Made by a program: the position numbers and the translations under genes. The notes under the pieces were generated by a model that did no database searches, had not been told where the DNA came from, and worked only from the letters and a program-made list of their open reading frames with translations. Positions 46,555-57,289 of a stretch of DNA of 64,000 nucleotides are shown piece by piece; position 1 is the stretch's first letter; each line of letters opens with the position of its first letter. This stretch comes from Pomphorhynchus laevis (taxonomy: Eukaryota; Acanthocephala; Palaeacanthocephala; Echinorhynchida; Pomphorhynchidae): NCBI GenBank assembly GCA_012934845.2, contig WNNJ02002412.1, positions 62,001 to 126,000 of the forward strand, read 5' to 3'.

Positions 46555-47410
46555 TTATCGAATTTTTGGCCTTGTGTGTACAACGTGAAAATTTCCGTTG
46601 ATTTGACGTATAGATAAGGATGACTCGCCGTTTGTTTCACGTCGATGTTTCTCAATGCGAGCTAAATTGAGCTGGGCAATATCAGAAGGGGAGCGGTCAG
46701 GAAAGATACGGCAAGTAGATGAAGTGGTAAGAAGTTTAAAACGTTGGGAGAGTACCGAAGAGGCATGTGAACTATGTCGGAAAACGATTTTTAAGAGTGG
46801 AGGACTAAGATGATTGGATTTAGTGGATTTGTTTAAACGAATAAAGGATACAGGAGCGATATTATTGAAGAGTGATGGGTTATCATCAGGAAGGATGGTT
46901 GCTAAGATAGACCTGAAAGCAGATACATCATCATCGAGGCGAGATTGTGGAGAAGCAGATTCGGAAAGCTTTAAGTTTGATATGATTATACAGCGATCGC
47001 GCGAAGAAAAACGATTTCGTGGAAGTGGTGGACGGACAGAGCTGGTAGGAGTCGAGGTAGATGAGCAGATAGAAGTGGAAATGACAGGGGTGCTTAATAA
47101 AGAATTGATATTGGTTGGAGCAAGTGTGACAGGAGCGGGGTGTCGAATCGGTTGATCAGAGATGTGACTGGATATGATTTTAAATGAAGGATGTAAATTA
47201 TTTGGAAGTGTTACGTGGAAGGTAGAGTAAGGAGAATTAAAATAGGTTGGGGCATGAGTGACAGGAATGGAGTGTTGAATCACTTGATCGGAAATGTTAC
47301 TGGAAATGATTTTGATGGAAGGATGTAAATTATTGAGAAGTGATACGGGGGAGGTCGAGTAAGAAGTACGTGAAGATAATAAAGAAGTTTGAGATTTATT
47401 TATGTTGATT
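46555..47410 (-). pseudogene. Family A ORF1
   Basis: A Ser/Thr/Pro-rich N-terminal region with two imperfect repeats (YSTSPVSLLNNLHPSIKIIS and YSTFHVTLPNNLHPSFKIIS) precedes a core reading RDRCIIISNLKLSES, RLDDDVSAFRSILATIL, PLLKIVFRHSSHASSVLSQR and ARIEKHRRETNGESS, which is the ORF1 chaperone core seen in CR1/L2 LINEs. The frame is open and stops at VHTRPKIR just before the ORF2 start. Upstream it is fused in frame to the endonuclease fragment, making an open frame of 311 residues from 47,490. Confidence 0.75.
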
Positions 47411-47985
47411 ACCTGGATGGACTCGGTGGAAGAGGGGCGATCGAGGCGGATGTTGAAGTCGCCAAGAACGATTGAAGGGATTGAGGACAAAGAACAATGA
47501 GACAGAAGGTCAGCGAGTTCGGTAAAAAATAAGGATGTAGGAGCTGATGAACCAGGACGTATACAATGGCGAGATCTAGAGTGATCGGGTTAGAAGAACG
47601 ACAAGTGAGCAGTTTAAAAGAGCAAGAACTGAAAGGGGAAGTGATTTCGCGAATAGACGCAGGGTGACGGGCGAATGCGACAATGCCGCCATGATTAGAG
47701 AATTTAGAAGAGGATGAGCTGAGGGTACGAGCGGATTCGACTAGTCAGCAACCGGCAGAGATCAAAGGGCGGATGGAAAAGGTCGTCAGAATCAGAGTGT
47801 CAGGATTCGGTGAGGCAGAAGAGATCGATGGATTGCTTGGTGAATAGGTTGAGGATGATATCGGATTTATTGAAAATAGATCTAGTGTTGTGGAGGCAGA
47901 GGCAGAAACCGTGTGTGGTGATATGGGCTAGTGGAGAAGACACATAGGGGAGATGGAGCGCCATCGAATTTTTTGGCGGTTGTAG
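47411..47985 (-). pseudogene. Family A endonuclease fragment, 5' piece of the mosaic
   Basis: The frames read MALHLPYVSSPLAHITTHGF, CLHNTRSIFNKSDIIL and SSIPSIVLGDFNIRLDRPSS. They match the first half of the AP-endonuclease (LFNTHSILHKADMLL, SYTPSFVLGDFNIRLDCPSD in the other copy) at roughly 60-70%. It is cut just after LGDFNIRLD and fused in frame to ORF1. It begins at the ORF1/ORF2 border, so it is 5'-truncated. Confidence 0.75.
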
Positions 47986-47989
47986 CCAA

Positions 47990-48290
47990 CTTACTTACAA
48001 AGTAGTAACCTTCCTTACAAAGTAGTAAACCATCACCTGAGCTCCGTCCCAGTAAATCAACAGCTATGTTAATAGCATCTACAAGTGGAACATTAGTGTA
48101 TAGTGAGGTTATATCCGCTGTAAAAATTTTAAGTTAGCAGTGCATGATATACAATGCTCTAAACACAATTGTCCGATGCACATCCCTTCTGTCTTCCTTC
48201 AGCAAAATGCGATTTGCTGCTTTTGTTCCGCAAAGATCGTTGATCAAAATGCTACCGAACTTTCTGTCTTGCTAACTCAAATCAGCTAAC
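47990..48290 (-). mobile_element. Penelope-like element type 1, N-terminal RT fragment
   Basis: The minus frame reads KIFTADITSLYTNVPLVDAI, then NIAVDLLGRSSGDG, the PLE motif around the first RT catalytic aspartate (DITSLYTNIP in relatives). It precedes, in element order, the AMGNPL block at 42.8 kb, so the LINE mosaic separates two parts of one PLE. Homology fades near 48,290 where another LINE starts. Confidence 0.8.
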
Positions 48291-50922
48291 TAGGCGATTA
48301 ACTCTTAGACAGTGATGCTAAAATGCATAAAATCTTCACCCTTGATTTTACCAAGCTTCAAACTAATATTCAAACACTCCAATATCACATTCAGTCACCG
48401 AATGTGGTAGTAAGGGGTCTTCCTTCTGGAAATGATGAGTCAGAAATTCCTAGCCTAATTCTCTAATTGGATCTTAGTGCAGGTGAAATTACCAAAGCTA
48501 CATTCCTTCGTTGCAAAAAAGAAAACTCTCCTCCCTATGTACGCATTACACTGACTTCAGTACTTGTTCAAAAAGTTATCATAGCGGCACATAAGTTAAG
48601 AACAAACGTTGCCGTACAGTCAGTGTATGTTAAACTCAACCTCACCAAAGACGACCGAGAACGAGAATTTAAACTTCGTTAACTCCGCCAATCTACATAA
48701 ATAAATGACTTATCAAAAACTTACGATATCCGACATGGACGCGTCGTAGCTCTATCTGTTGTCGCTGAAAGATTATCAACAATTTGACCATTGATAACCC
48801 TTTCGCTTTCTTTATTTTATATCAAGAACTTAGGAAATATACATACTCTCTTATCTTCCACTGCTTGTTCTTCTAATTTAAAATTAGCAAATTCCCCATA
48901 TAACATCGATAAACCCCTCATAACATGTGTTCAACTTCCGCTCTTAATAAAATTCTACACTAAAATTCTTAATTACAATGTAGAAGGCATCAAATATATG
49001 CTATCCCTAGATTTCGCTGCATACATTTCATCGTTTCATGTAATTGTTCTAACAGAAACGTTATCCTGTGATCATTGCATCATATCAGGATTTTATTGTA
49101 TCGAAATTTCTGAAACTCTCTTGGGAAGAAGACGGTCTCGAGGAGGCTCATTGTTTGATTTAAATTATAAATTTTCCTAATAGAGTTCAGTAAAAGGCAG
49201 CTGTCCGATAGTTGTTGAAACACCCATATGCACATTCATAGGATGCTACTTTGCTCCATTTTCAACATCTTCAAAAATAATTGTCGAACTTTCAACATTA
49301 TGTGCTCAGATTAGTTTTAATCGCCCCATTATAATTGCAGATGATTTCAATACTCATTACACTAATTCTCAAAGTACTAAACTACGACTAATCTCCAGCT
49401 TACTCTATAATCTTGGATTAACCATTCAATCATCTTTGTCGGATGCCACTTACAATAGTTATAACGGATCTAGAATCATCAACCATGCATTTGCATCTAC
49501 TCCGGCGTAGAAATTAATCGTGGAAATTGAGCTCGTCTTAGAATAGGTCTGTGATTTCCAGCATTTCAATCGATGTGTGGGAATATCACTTTGAATCATT
49601 ATTCGACTCGTCCTCTATCATACAATTAACATTTCGCTGTGATAGTCATCAGTTTTTTGCATAAGTTTCATCATTATACCCTTTCCATCACACAAATAAA
49701 TATGCTAAACTAACCAGCCACTAACTCAGAACTCGAAAGTTGTCGTACAACAGAGTCATAAAGCTACTAATAGGCGTCATCGCCATTGAACATATCAAGG
49801 CTACCTTTGAAATGTTAGGTAAATATTGGACACTGAATTTTTTAATAAAATATTATTCGGATGCGCTTTCCCTCCATTGTATATTTCGAAACTCTACTTC
49901 CACTGAACAACACGGATTTCGTCGAAAACACACGACCTTGACAGCCTTATCACGATAAGCAATTTTCTTCATAATTTCTTCCCATCACAATGTCTCGTTG
50001 TATTCGTTGATTTTACTAGATTTTTGGCAACGTCAATCACCATTTGCTTTTTCAAAAACTTAAAGCCCAATACAACTTATTGGGATCATTCCTCGACACA
50101 ATACACCGACTTATATTTCGAGTTATAGCTATCATAAATTATGCATATAAATTAAATGAAATACGCATATTCGACAGCATATCTTTTTCTGCGCATATCT
50201 TTCAACGTAATTGCGTATTTCAAGGCGAACCAATGAGCCCTATCCTATTATCGCTGTTTATCGGAGATATGCCCTCATTTTTGAAAAAGGGTTTTTTATA
50301 AATAGAAAATTCTTCTTTTCGCTGATGAACTCTTGATTTTGCAAAACGACCTTACTGTCACCACACTAAAAGCCAAAGCAATAAAATTTCGTCGTGGTAG
50401 TCGCCTAGCCGAACTGACCAGTTATCATTAAACAATCAAATCATAAAATCCGTCAACACGTACAAATATATTAGCTCTCATCTAACCTCTACTTAGTCAT
50501 TTAGATTGCACCTCAAACAAAAAACATGTAAGATCATTTCAGTTACTTTTGCTTATAGAAAAAGAAAAAAACTACCTTGTTTTTCCTTACATGTGCACTA
50601 CACTTATTTAAAGTGATGTTAGAACCAATGATTACTTATGTGTTGCCCGTCATTTTGTTCGACTTTTCAATCTACACTTTTAACAACTCGACTCTTGTAA
50701 ATGGTTATTTCGTCAAAAGGTTACTCGGCTTGTCATTGAAAATTCACTCAACCCAACTTTTTGCGCTCACATAAATCCAACCTCTATTAATCGACTACTA
50801 ACAGCGTATTTGCTACCCAAATCACTGGCCTTCCAGCAGCACTTTCAATAGTATATAAAAAAGATCAATACCGTCGATCCTGAAATCACTACCGCAGCCA
50901 CAGGCCTACAACCTAGTTCAAT
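48291..50922 (+). mobile_element. LINE family C (non-LTR, GE-type RT), strongly decayed
   Basis: ORF1-like frames read NVVVRGLPSGNDESEIPSLI, then KATFLRCKKENSPPYVRITL and SVYVKLNLTKDDREREFKLR (48,400-48,680), the ORF1 core of CR1/Jockey/R1-type LINEs. Endonuclease phrases follow (LNYNVEGIKYML, IVLTETLSCD, about 48,970-49,100). RT phrases are EQHGFRRKHTTLTALSR (about 49,905), NCVFQGEPMSPILLSLFIGD (about 50,212-50,270) and FFADELLILQND. QGEPMSP differs from the QGTVLGP of families A and B, so this is a third lineage. Many stops and shifts are present. It ends near 50,920-51,040. Confidence 0.7.
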
Positions 50923-51055
50923 ATGTTGTCGAGCAAATTCTGTCACCTAAAATGCCCATCTATCGCACATGTATTCTCTTGTCCAATTATTTCAACAATT
51001 CCTCTTCGTAAAACCGATTTACTACATGTAAATCGAACCATATTTCACAGTCAAC

Positions 51056-51350
51056 GAAAGTTGACTGTGAAAACGCTGCACCATGAGAAGCTGTCTAGAA
51101 TCAGTCGCTTATCGCAACGGGCGGTGAGGATGTGAACTTACTTCCGGAGGATATGGTCGCTATTCAGAGTAGACATCAGTTCATGCGGAGGATGGAGCAA
51201 TGGCTGTGCGAGACAAACTCACAGTCTATACCGGATCTTTTTCCTTGGGAGGAATGTTGAATTTTTTTTCTTTTCATTTTTTTTTCTTTTTTTTCATGTG
51301 ATCAGACAAAACAGCCCTACGGCTACAGTCTTGTAATTGAATAATAAATA
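51056..51350 (+). mobile_element. LINE family B, 3' terminal fragment
   Basis: Frames ISRLSQRAVRM and NLLPEDMVAIQSRHQFMRRM end in LFPWEEC and a stop at 51,258-51,260. They are followed by a T-rich stretch and the 3' hairpin AGCCCTACGGCT (about 51,313-51,324), then AATAAATAAATAAA. The left edge is the perfect hairpin 51,043-51,072. Confidence 0.8.
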
Positions 51351-51368
51351 AATAAAATATTAAAATAT

Positions 51369-51407
51369 GATACGCCTGAGCAGGGTGTCAACCTGCTCGG
51401 GCGTATC
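51369..51407. repeat. Long GC-rich hairpin between two LINE fragments
   Basis: GATACGCCTGAGCAGG (51,369-51,384) pairs with CCTGCTCGGGCGTATC (51,392-51,407), 16 pairs with one G-T, around a 7-base loop. It is GC-rich in an AT-rich setting and sits between the tail of one family B copy and the start of the next. Confidence 0.9.
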
Positions 51408-51429
51408 AAAACAATTTCGTTATTTATTT

Positions 51430-52640
51430 CTTGCTGACCTACTTTTAGTGAAACATTGCTGAGAACCAACTCATGTCAATGGTGCTACTCTAGATCTTGT
51501 TTACAAGATGTATTGGGAATATCGACAGTATTGCGTATTATCTTCCTATTGGTAACAGTGATCACTGTGTTCTCTCCATTAAACTAGTGTTCAAGATCGT
51601 TCGTAGGTTATAACGTTTTCTATAATTTGTCAGATAAGTTCGTTCCGAAACAGACAAATTTTATTAATTCCACTCGCCCTCAGTAGTTTGATCATGAACT
51701 TCGTTTAAAGTTGAAACTATCTAATGCTCTGTGGGCTATAACTCAAGTCCATCATGGAAAATTAGACAAGTATCAGCATGTGTACAATATCTGCAAAAGA
51801 TTGAAAATTCAAAAGCGTATAGCATTTAAAGAAAGTATTGCAAATTATTTGGCAATCAACTAAAACGCTTTTGGTAATATGTGCAGGATTAAAGGATATT
51901 TCACTCTAAGATAACATTCATTACTTCTTGTGATTATGTTTATTCTCCTGAGTCTAAATTTGCTGAATGCCTAGCTGACAGCTTCCGTTATTTATCGATT
52001 ATTGTTTCAGCTATTTACTCTTTAAAATGGTATCCCAGTCGAAATATTACTCAGAATCTAGTTAAGCCAATCAGTTCTTCTGAAGTATTACACTAAATTA
52101 CATAGCTTGACCGATTTGGCTCTCTTGGTCCATATAATAGTTCACCTTACCTAATAAATGCGATTGGATCAGTATTAAGTAATGTATTAGCTTATATATT
52201 TCCATATAGCCTGATCAAATGCGTGGATTCCTGCAACATCGAAGTCTTCTATCGTTCTGCCAATTTCTAAAAACAGCCAGCGACTACTTGTTTAGATTTT
52301 CGCCCAATCTGTTTGACCAGTGTTCTCTCTTGCTTACTAATACGAATTGTTGCCAAAAGGCTTCTTGAGCATCTAACTTTAACAGCATTCTTACATATTC
52401 TCAACACGGATTCAGACAAGGCCGCTTATGTCTATCTAACTTGCTAATCACGAGAGAGTTGGATGGAAGCAATAAGCTTAGGACTTTGTCTCGACGTCGT
52501 ATTTCTAGATTTTTCAAATCATTTGATCGTGTTCCACATAAAGGTCTTGTGTCACTCTTAATCCACTACGGCGTCCTCGTGTGATCTGCTTTTGAATTGT
52601 AAATTTTCTTCATTGCGTACGTTTAAACTAAGAGTAAGTG
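51430..52640 (+). mobile_element. LINE family B, middle fragment (endonuclease end to RT palm), decayed
   Basis: Frames read FVPKQTNFINSTRPQ, WAITQVHHGKLDKYQHVYNI, FAECLADSFRYLSIIVS, LDRFGSLGPYNSSPYLINAI, then YSQHGFRQGRLCLSNLLIT (about 52,393) and FDRVPHKGLVSLLIHYGV. It stops before the GVPQG and YADD blocks near 52,600. There are many frame breaks. Confidence 0.75.
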
Positions 52641-52719
52641 AGTCTTTATCTGCAAAAATCAGTCGAGTTTGAACTTTCTTGGCTTCTTAATAAACTACTT
52701 ACAATCAGATTCAGATCGA

Positions 52720-54168
52720 CTCGCTCCGCTCAACGAAAAATTTTAACAGCATAAATACACAAACAAAAAATTTAAACAGCTTAAACACACAACAAGGAGC
52801 GCAGTTTTAAAAATTGTAAACTATCGCAACCTACAGTTAATGGGAGCCAAGAAGAAAAATCTACCAAAAGCCAAGCGAGCAATCTCTGTTGATACCGATA
52901 AAACCGGCAAGCTCGAGAACATACAAGTGGAATGCTCCGCTAGCGGCTGTCTCATTTCTCGAGACAAGGCTCTATATAGTGTTCTCATCTCCCTCGACCT
53001 CTCCTCCGCATTCGACATTGTTGACCACTCCGTCCTCCTTTCTCGCCTTCGTTATGATTAGGGCTTTTCTTCCTCCTCCGTTGCATGGTTCGCCTCATAT
53101 CTATCCGACCGTTCCTTTCGCGTCTGTTCTAATTCATCATCCTCCCCTCCCATCCCTATTTTTTGCGGGGTTCCACAAGGTTCAGTCCTAGGTCCCCTGC
53201 TTTTCTCTCTTTTGCTTGGCGATCTCTCTCCATTTATCAAACCTTACTCCTTTAACAAAATGCAATACGCCGATGACATTCTGATCTATGCTCATGCACC
53301 CGCACATCGCATACACGATATCGGCATTTCTGCCTCCAACTGTCTTTCTTCTATCTACGAACGTCTCTCCAATCTCCATCTCGTTCTAAACGCCGAAAAG
53401 TCCAAAATAATGTGGATCCTTCCCCGTAAACCAAGCATATCTCCTCCCATTGTATCTTTTGCCTCATCGATCATCCCTATAGTCCACAATCTCACTTTCT
53501 TAGGCTTCCATTTCGATGATCACCTTTCCCTTAAACCCTTCGTCCGTGACAAGGTCCGCTCGTCTAGCTTAATTCTTCGTGACATCCGCCGTATCCCCCC
53601 TTATCGACTTCCGTTCTTGTATGTCTCTTCTTTCATCGCTTCTTTTCCCTAAAATCGATTACTGCCTTAGCCTTTTCGCCAATTCTCCAAAATCCATCAT
53701 CCTACCCCTACAACGAATAATCAACACCGCCGTTCGAGTGCTCTTTCGTCTCCGTCGCTTCGACCACACATCCACATATTTTGCCCAACTCTCCTGGCCC
53801 ACCATCCACATCCGCATCAAACTCCGCCTTCTTCTCGTTACCTTTCGTCTCATCGCTGTCGGCTCCCCATCGTTCATCAACCTTCCTTTCTTAGACGATA
53901 CTCGCCCCAACTCGCTATCGCTTCGTTCCTGTCATACCCTCTTACTCCACGTTCCTAATTACTCCAACAACTACGGTCTCCGATCCTTCCTCGTCGCCGC
54001 CTCACTCGCCTGGAATCAACTCCCTCTCGACGTCCACCGCGCTCCCTCCTTTATCACATTCAAACACCTCCTCCGTTCACACTTTCTCGACGCCTGATTC
54101 ACAGTTTTGTTTTGTTGTGGTCATGTAAGCGTGCGCTGGCACGCATTTGCCACGTTAAAATAAATCCT
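52720..54168 (+). mobile_element. Chimeric LINE: family B leader and ORF1 start joined to family A RT
   Basis: The first 250 bp are a family B 5' leader (AACAGCTTAAACACACAACA) and ORF1 start. From about 52,955 the sequence is family A, starting in the RT palm and continuing with YADD (MQYADDILIYAHAP, about 53,260-53,300) and the C-terminal domain to a complete family A 3' end (54,110-54,168). The join is in frame. The RT part has about two shifts (near 53,060-53,200 and 53,640). Confidence 0.85.
52840..53061 (+). pseudogene. In-frame fusion of family B ORF1 N terminus with family A RT palm (73 residues)
   Basis: Residues 1-37 (MGAKKKNLPKAKRAISVDTD, then VECSASGC) parallel the ORF1 start at 9,901 (MGSKSRKRRQEK..., CCDSLGC). 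Residues from about 38 read LISRDKALYSVLISLDLSSA, then FDIVDHSVLL, parallel to the family A RT (LLISRDHKLCSVIVSLDLSS). The join falls inside a shared LISRD-like phrase. No complete domain is encoded, so a function is unlikely. Confidence 0.8.
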
Positions 54169-54169
54169 T

Positions 54170-54445
54170 TTTTAAATAAGTATGTTGATAGGTGTCCCTC
54201 TAGGTTCTACACTAGGTCCCGTGATATTCACCATGTTCCTTAACGATTTAATTTTATGTATTGAGAACACTCACTTGGCATTCGCGGATGATCTTAAAAT
54301 TTGGAATGCTTCACGATATGTTGATGACTATACATCTTTACAGGCATACTTGGATCGAGTGGAGTCTGCATTTCAAAAAATTATTAAAGACATGGATGAT
54401 TGAGAGAACAAGTTAAATCAGCTAACTGAGTCTACGTATTGTTAT
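54170..54445 (+). mobile_element. LINE family B RT core fragment
   Basis: The frame from 54,182 reads IGVPLGSTLGPVIFTMFLND, then THLAFADDLKIWNASR, the part around the catalytic site, cut on both sides. Immediately 5' is the family A 3' end. At its 3' edge is the 27-bp sequence shared with 3,655-3,681. Confidence 0.8.
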
Positions 54446-54649
54446 ATAATTATAAAATAAACAAAACATAATAATGCTAAATCAAAATTTAATAATTAAA
54501 TAATAAAATTAATAATTGTTTTTAGATTTTCTATAATTTAAATCAAGTTAAAAAAAAAAAAAAAAAAAAAATAAACGTCATTTTTATGAATTGACTAATA
54601 AATAACAGACGTTGTATCAGAATAAGAATTAGAGGTCATCAGGAGGAAC
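54446..54649. other. AT-rich spacer with an A-run
   Basis: The spacer contains a homopolymer of about 20 A (54,551-54,570) and no coding signal. The A-run could be a retroposon tail, but no body is recognisable before it. Confidence 0.5.
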
Positions 54650-54652
54650 TGC

Positions 54653-54740
54653 TATGCTATCAGGTTTCGGCCCCTAACTCCTCTACCCAACATAGCAGCG
54701 GGGCCAAATACATGCTAATGATGTATTTCCTCTGAAATAA
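54653..54740 (+). repeat. PLE type 2 terminal repeat with possible pseudoknot
   Basis: CTGCTATG (about 54,651-54,658) can pair with CATAGCAG further on, and the intervening GGCCCC with GGGGCC placed after it, giving an interlocked (H-type pseudoknot) arrangement. A hairpin AAATACAT/ATGTATTT with a GCTAATG loop follows. Relatives lie at 17.03, 17.34 and 24.84 kb. Confidence 0.7.
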
Positions 54741-55976
54741 CTATCTAGTATCTTATTCTAATGCAAAGTATATTATTTATTATCCATCCATAAAAATTTG
54801 CCACTTAAGAGTTTAAATTTATTCTTTATATTATTGTGTTGATTTATATATTTTACTATTTTCTGCTTGATGTTATTTTATAGTAACCTAGTTTAAAATA
54901 TGTATCTATTAAATTATTTAAATGATTTTGAAGAAAGCCAATATCATTACATATTGTTGCAATTCTTAAAATTTCATTATTTAATGTATTATATTTTATA
55001 TTATATGGTATGCATGAATGCTCATGCAAAAATATGTTTCTTGTAAATTTAAATATGTCATCTTTACGATATAAATTAATAGTAGTTTTAGTTAATGTTA
55101 ATTTAATGTTCATATCTAGATATACACCTTCTTTATCATTAATATTGGTTTTGTTAAGAATAAGGCTTTCTGGATAAATGTGCTCACTAATTGAATAAAA
55201 ATTATTAGAATTAAATACACATATATCATCAATGTATCGAAACATATATTTCATATATTTATATTGTTTAGATTTAGTTTTTACACAGTTATGAACAAAT
55301 TCATATTCTATAAAGCTTAAAAACAAGTCAGCTATAATTGGGCTACTATTACCACCCATTGGAACACCTTTTACTTGTCTAAATATAGATGTCCCTACTT
55401 TTAAATAATTTTGATTTATCAAAATATTTAAGGATTCTATTAATTCAATTTTATCCATATATTTATATTACTTGATGGTTTAATTTTTGTTAGATAGGCG
55501 TTATAATTATTATAACATATATATGTATATCTTTTTCCAAATATAAGATTAATTAATTTTACTAACGATTCTTTCATATCTACTAAATCTAGATTTGTAG
55601 AAAGCGTACTAAAATCGTATGTATTTATATTTTGAAAGTTTATTTCTTTTGTCTGTTCCAAAAATTCATTTGTAGAATTAATACTGAAATAGTGTTTTAT
55701 ACCAGTATTAATTTCGATTACCTTGCAATATTTTTTAAAGTGTGCTTTAATTACTTTAAGTATTTTATTCATGTAGACAGAAAGTGGTTTTAATGTACAT
55801 TTAAACGCACTACATATGAACCTAGGTTTTATTGGATTTTTATGTAATTTTGGATTCCAATATAATATAGGTATAGTTTTATTATCTAATTCAACCTTTA
55901 TACCCTTTTTATCCATTATAGAACAGTGACTTGTAATAATTGTTTCTAAACTTAACTCACTACGTTCATATGTTGG

Positions 55977-56631
55977 TTCGCTCATCTAACTTAATTGGTC
56001 CATCATTGGTCCGCTCATCTAACTTAATTCTCCGTGACATCCGCCGTATCCGCCCCCTTATCGACTTCCGTTCTTGTATGTCTCTTCTTTCATCGCTTCT
56101 TTTCCCTAAAATCGATTACTGCCTTAGCCTTTTCGCCAATTCTCCAAAATCCATCATCCTACCCCTACAACGAATAATCAACACCGCCGTTCGAGTGCTC
56201 TTTCGTCTCCGTCGCTTCGACCACACATCCACATATTTTGCTTAACTCTCCTGGCCCACCATCCACATCCGCATCAAACTCCGCCTTCTTCTCGTTACCT
56301 TTCGTCTCATCGCTGTAGGCTCCCCATCGTTCATCAACCTTCTTTTCTTAGACGATACTCGCCCCACCTCGCTATCGCTTCGTTCCTGTCATACCCTCTT
56401 ACTCCACGTTCCTAATTACTCCAACAACTATGGTCTCCGATCCTTCCTCGTCGCCGCCTCACTCGCCTGGAATCAACTCCCTCTCGACGTCCGCCGCGCC
56501 CCCTCCTTTACCACATTCAAACACCTCCTCCGTTCACACCTTCTCGACACCTGATTCACAGTCTTGTTTTGTTGTGGTCATGTAAGCGTGCGCTGGCACG
56601 CATTTGCCACGTTAAAATAAATCCTTTTTTT
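55977..56631 (+). mobile_element. LINE family A, 5'-truncated copy inserted in PLE type 2
   Basis: About 630 bp of the RT C-terminal domain and 3' end (LILRDIRRI, then PKIDYCLSLFANSPKSIILP, LRRFDHTSTYFA) run to CACGCATTTGCCACGTTAAA and a T-run. It is flanked by the 9-bp target duplication ATATGTTGG (55,968-55,976 and 56,632-56,640). The first 30 bases are a partial duplicate of the element's own start (GCTCATCTAACTTAATT twice), typical of a template jump when insertion finishes. Confidence 0.92.
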
Positions 56632-57289
56632 ATATGTTGGATTTACATTTAAATCATTAGAATTAACCTCTTTCATTAGTATATCATAAAAAAGCTTTTC
56701 GTATATAAAGACAAAGTTATTACTAGCTTTATCAATAGTTGTTATTATATAGTTATCCTTTAATTTAGTAAGTTCTTTAAACATATCTTTATTAATTTTA
56801 TCTTTCTTTTTTAATTGTTTGTTTCATTTTATTTTTAATTTTATTAAATATATAATCTTTCCAAATTTTTATCTTAGATATATTCGAGCTTTCACTATTA
56901 ATCAGCTTACTAAAGTAATCATTTAAGTTATTATATAACGAACTGTAAATTTTATTTTTGTCGTTGTTATTATTTAATCTATATTTATACCCTTTTGATA
57001 GCAGCTTTCTTAATTCACAATTTTCAATTAATTCTAGATTATGGGTACATATATGTTCATTTATTTTATCAAAACTAAGACTTTTACAATTGCATTCTGT
57101 TTCCATTATGTTTCTAATATTATCGTTACATATTGATTTTAATTCTTTATTATAATTACAAATTTTTCGTCCTAATGGTGGTAGGAGTTTATACCTTATT
57201 TTAGGAATATATTTACTTAAATCTGACCCTATTATTTCTTTACTTTTAAAATTATTTAAAAGTCCGGCTATATTTATGTTATCTATACA

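Larger units (their letters stand above)
42883..47985 (-). mobile_element. LINE family A mosaic inserted in PLE type 1
   Basis: Read on the minus strand the order is: an endonuclease fragment (47,985-47,411), ORF1 (47,410-46,555), a second, different endonuclease plus RT and C-terminal domain (46,554-43,740), then a third segment starting again after the RT active site and running to a normal 3' end (43,735-42,883). The first and last parts are of one subfamily and the middle of another. At 5.1 kb it is the longest family A unit here. Its flanks are two halves of one PLE. Confidence 0.85.

Noticed and set aside
46814-47155. Plus-strand 113-residue open frame
   Set aside because: It lies antisense to the family A ORF1 core and is a shadow frame.
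54640-54740. Hammerhead or twister ribozyme in the PLE type 2 terminal repeat
   Set aside because: GGCCGAAACC on the minus strand looked promising, but no CTGATGA lies before the paired stem. For twister, the internal conserved loops are missing.
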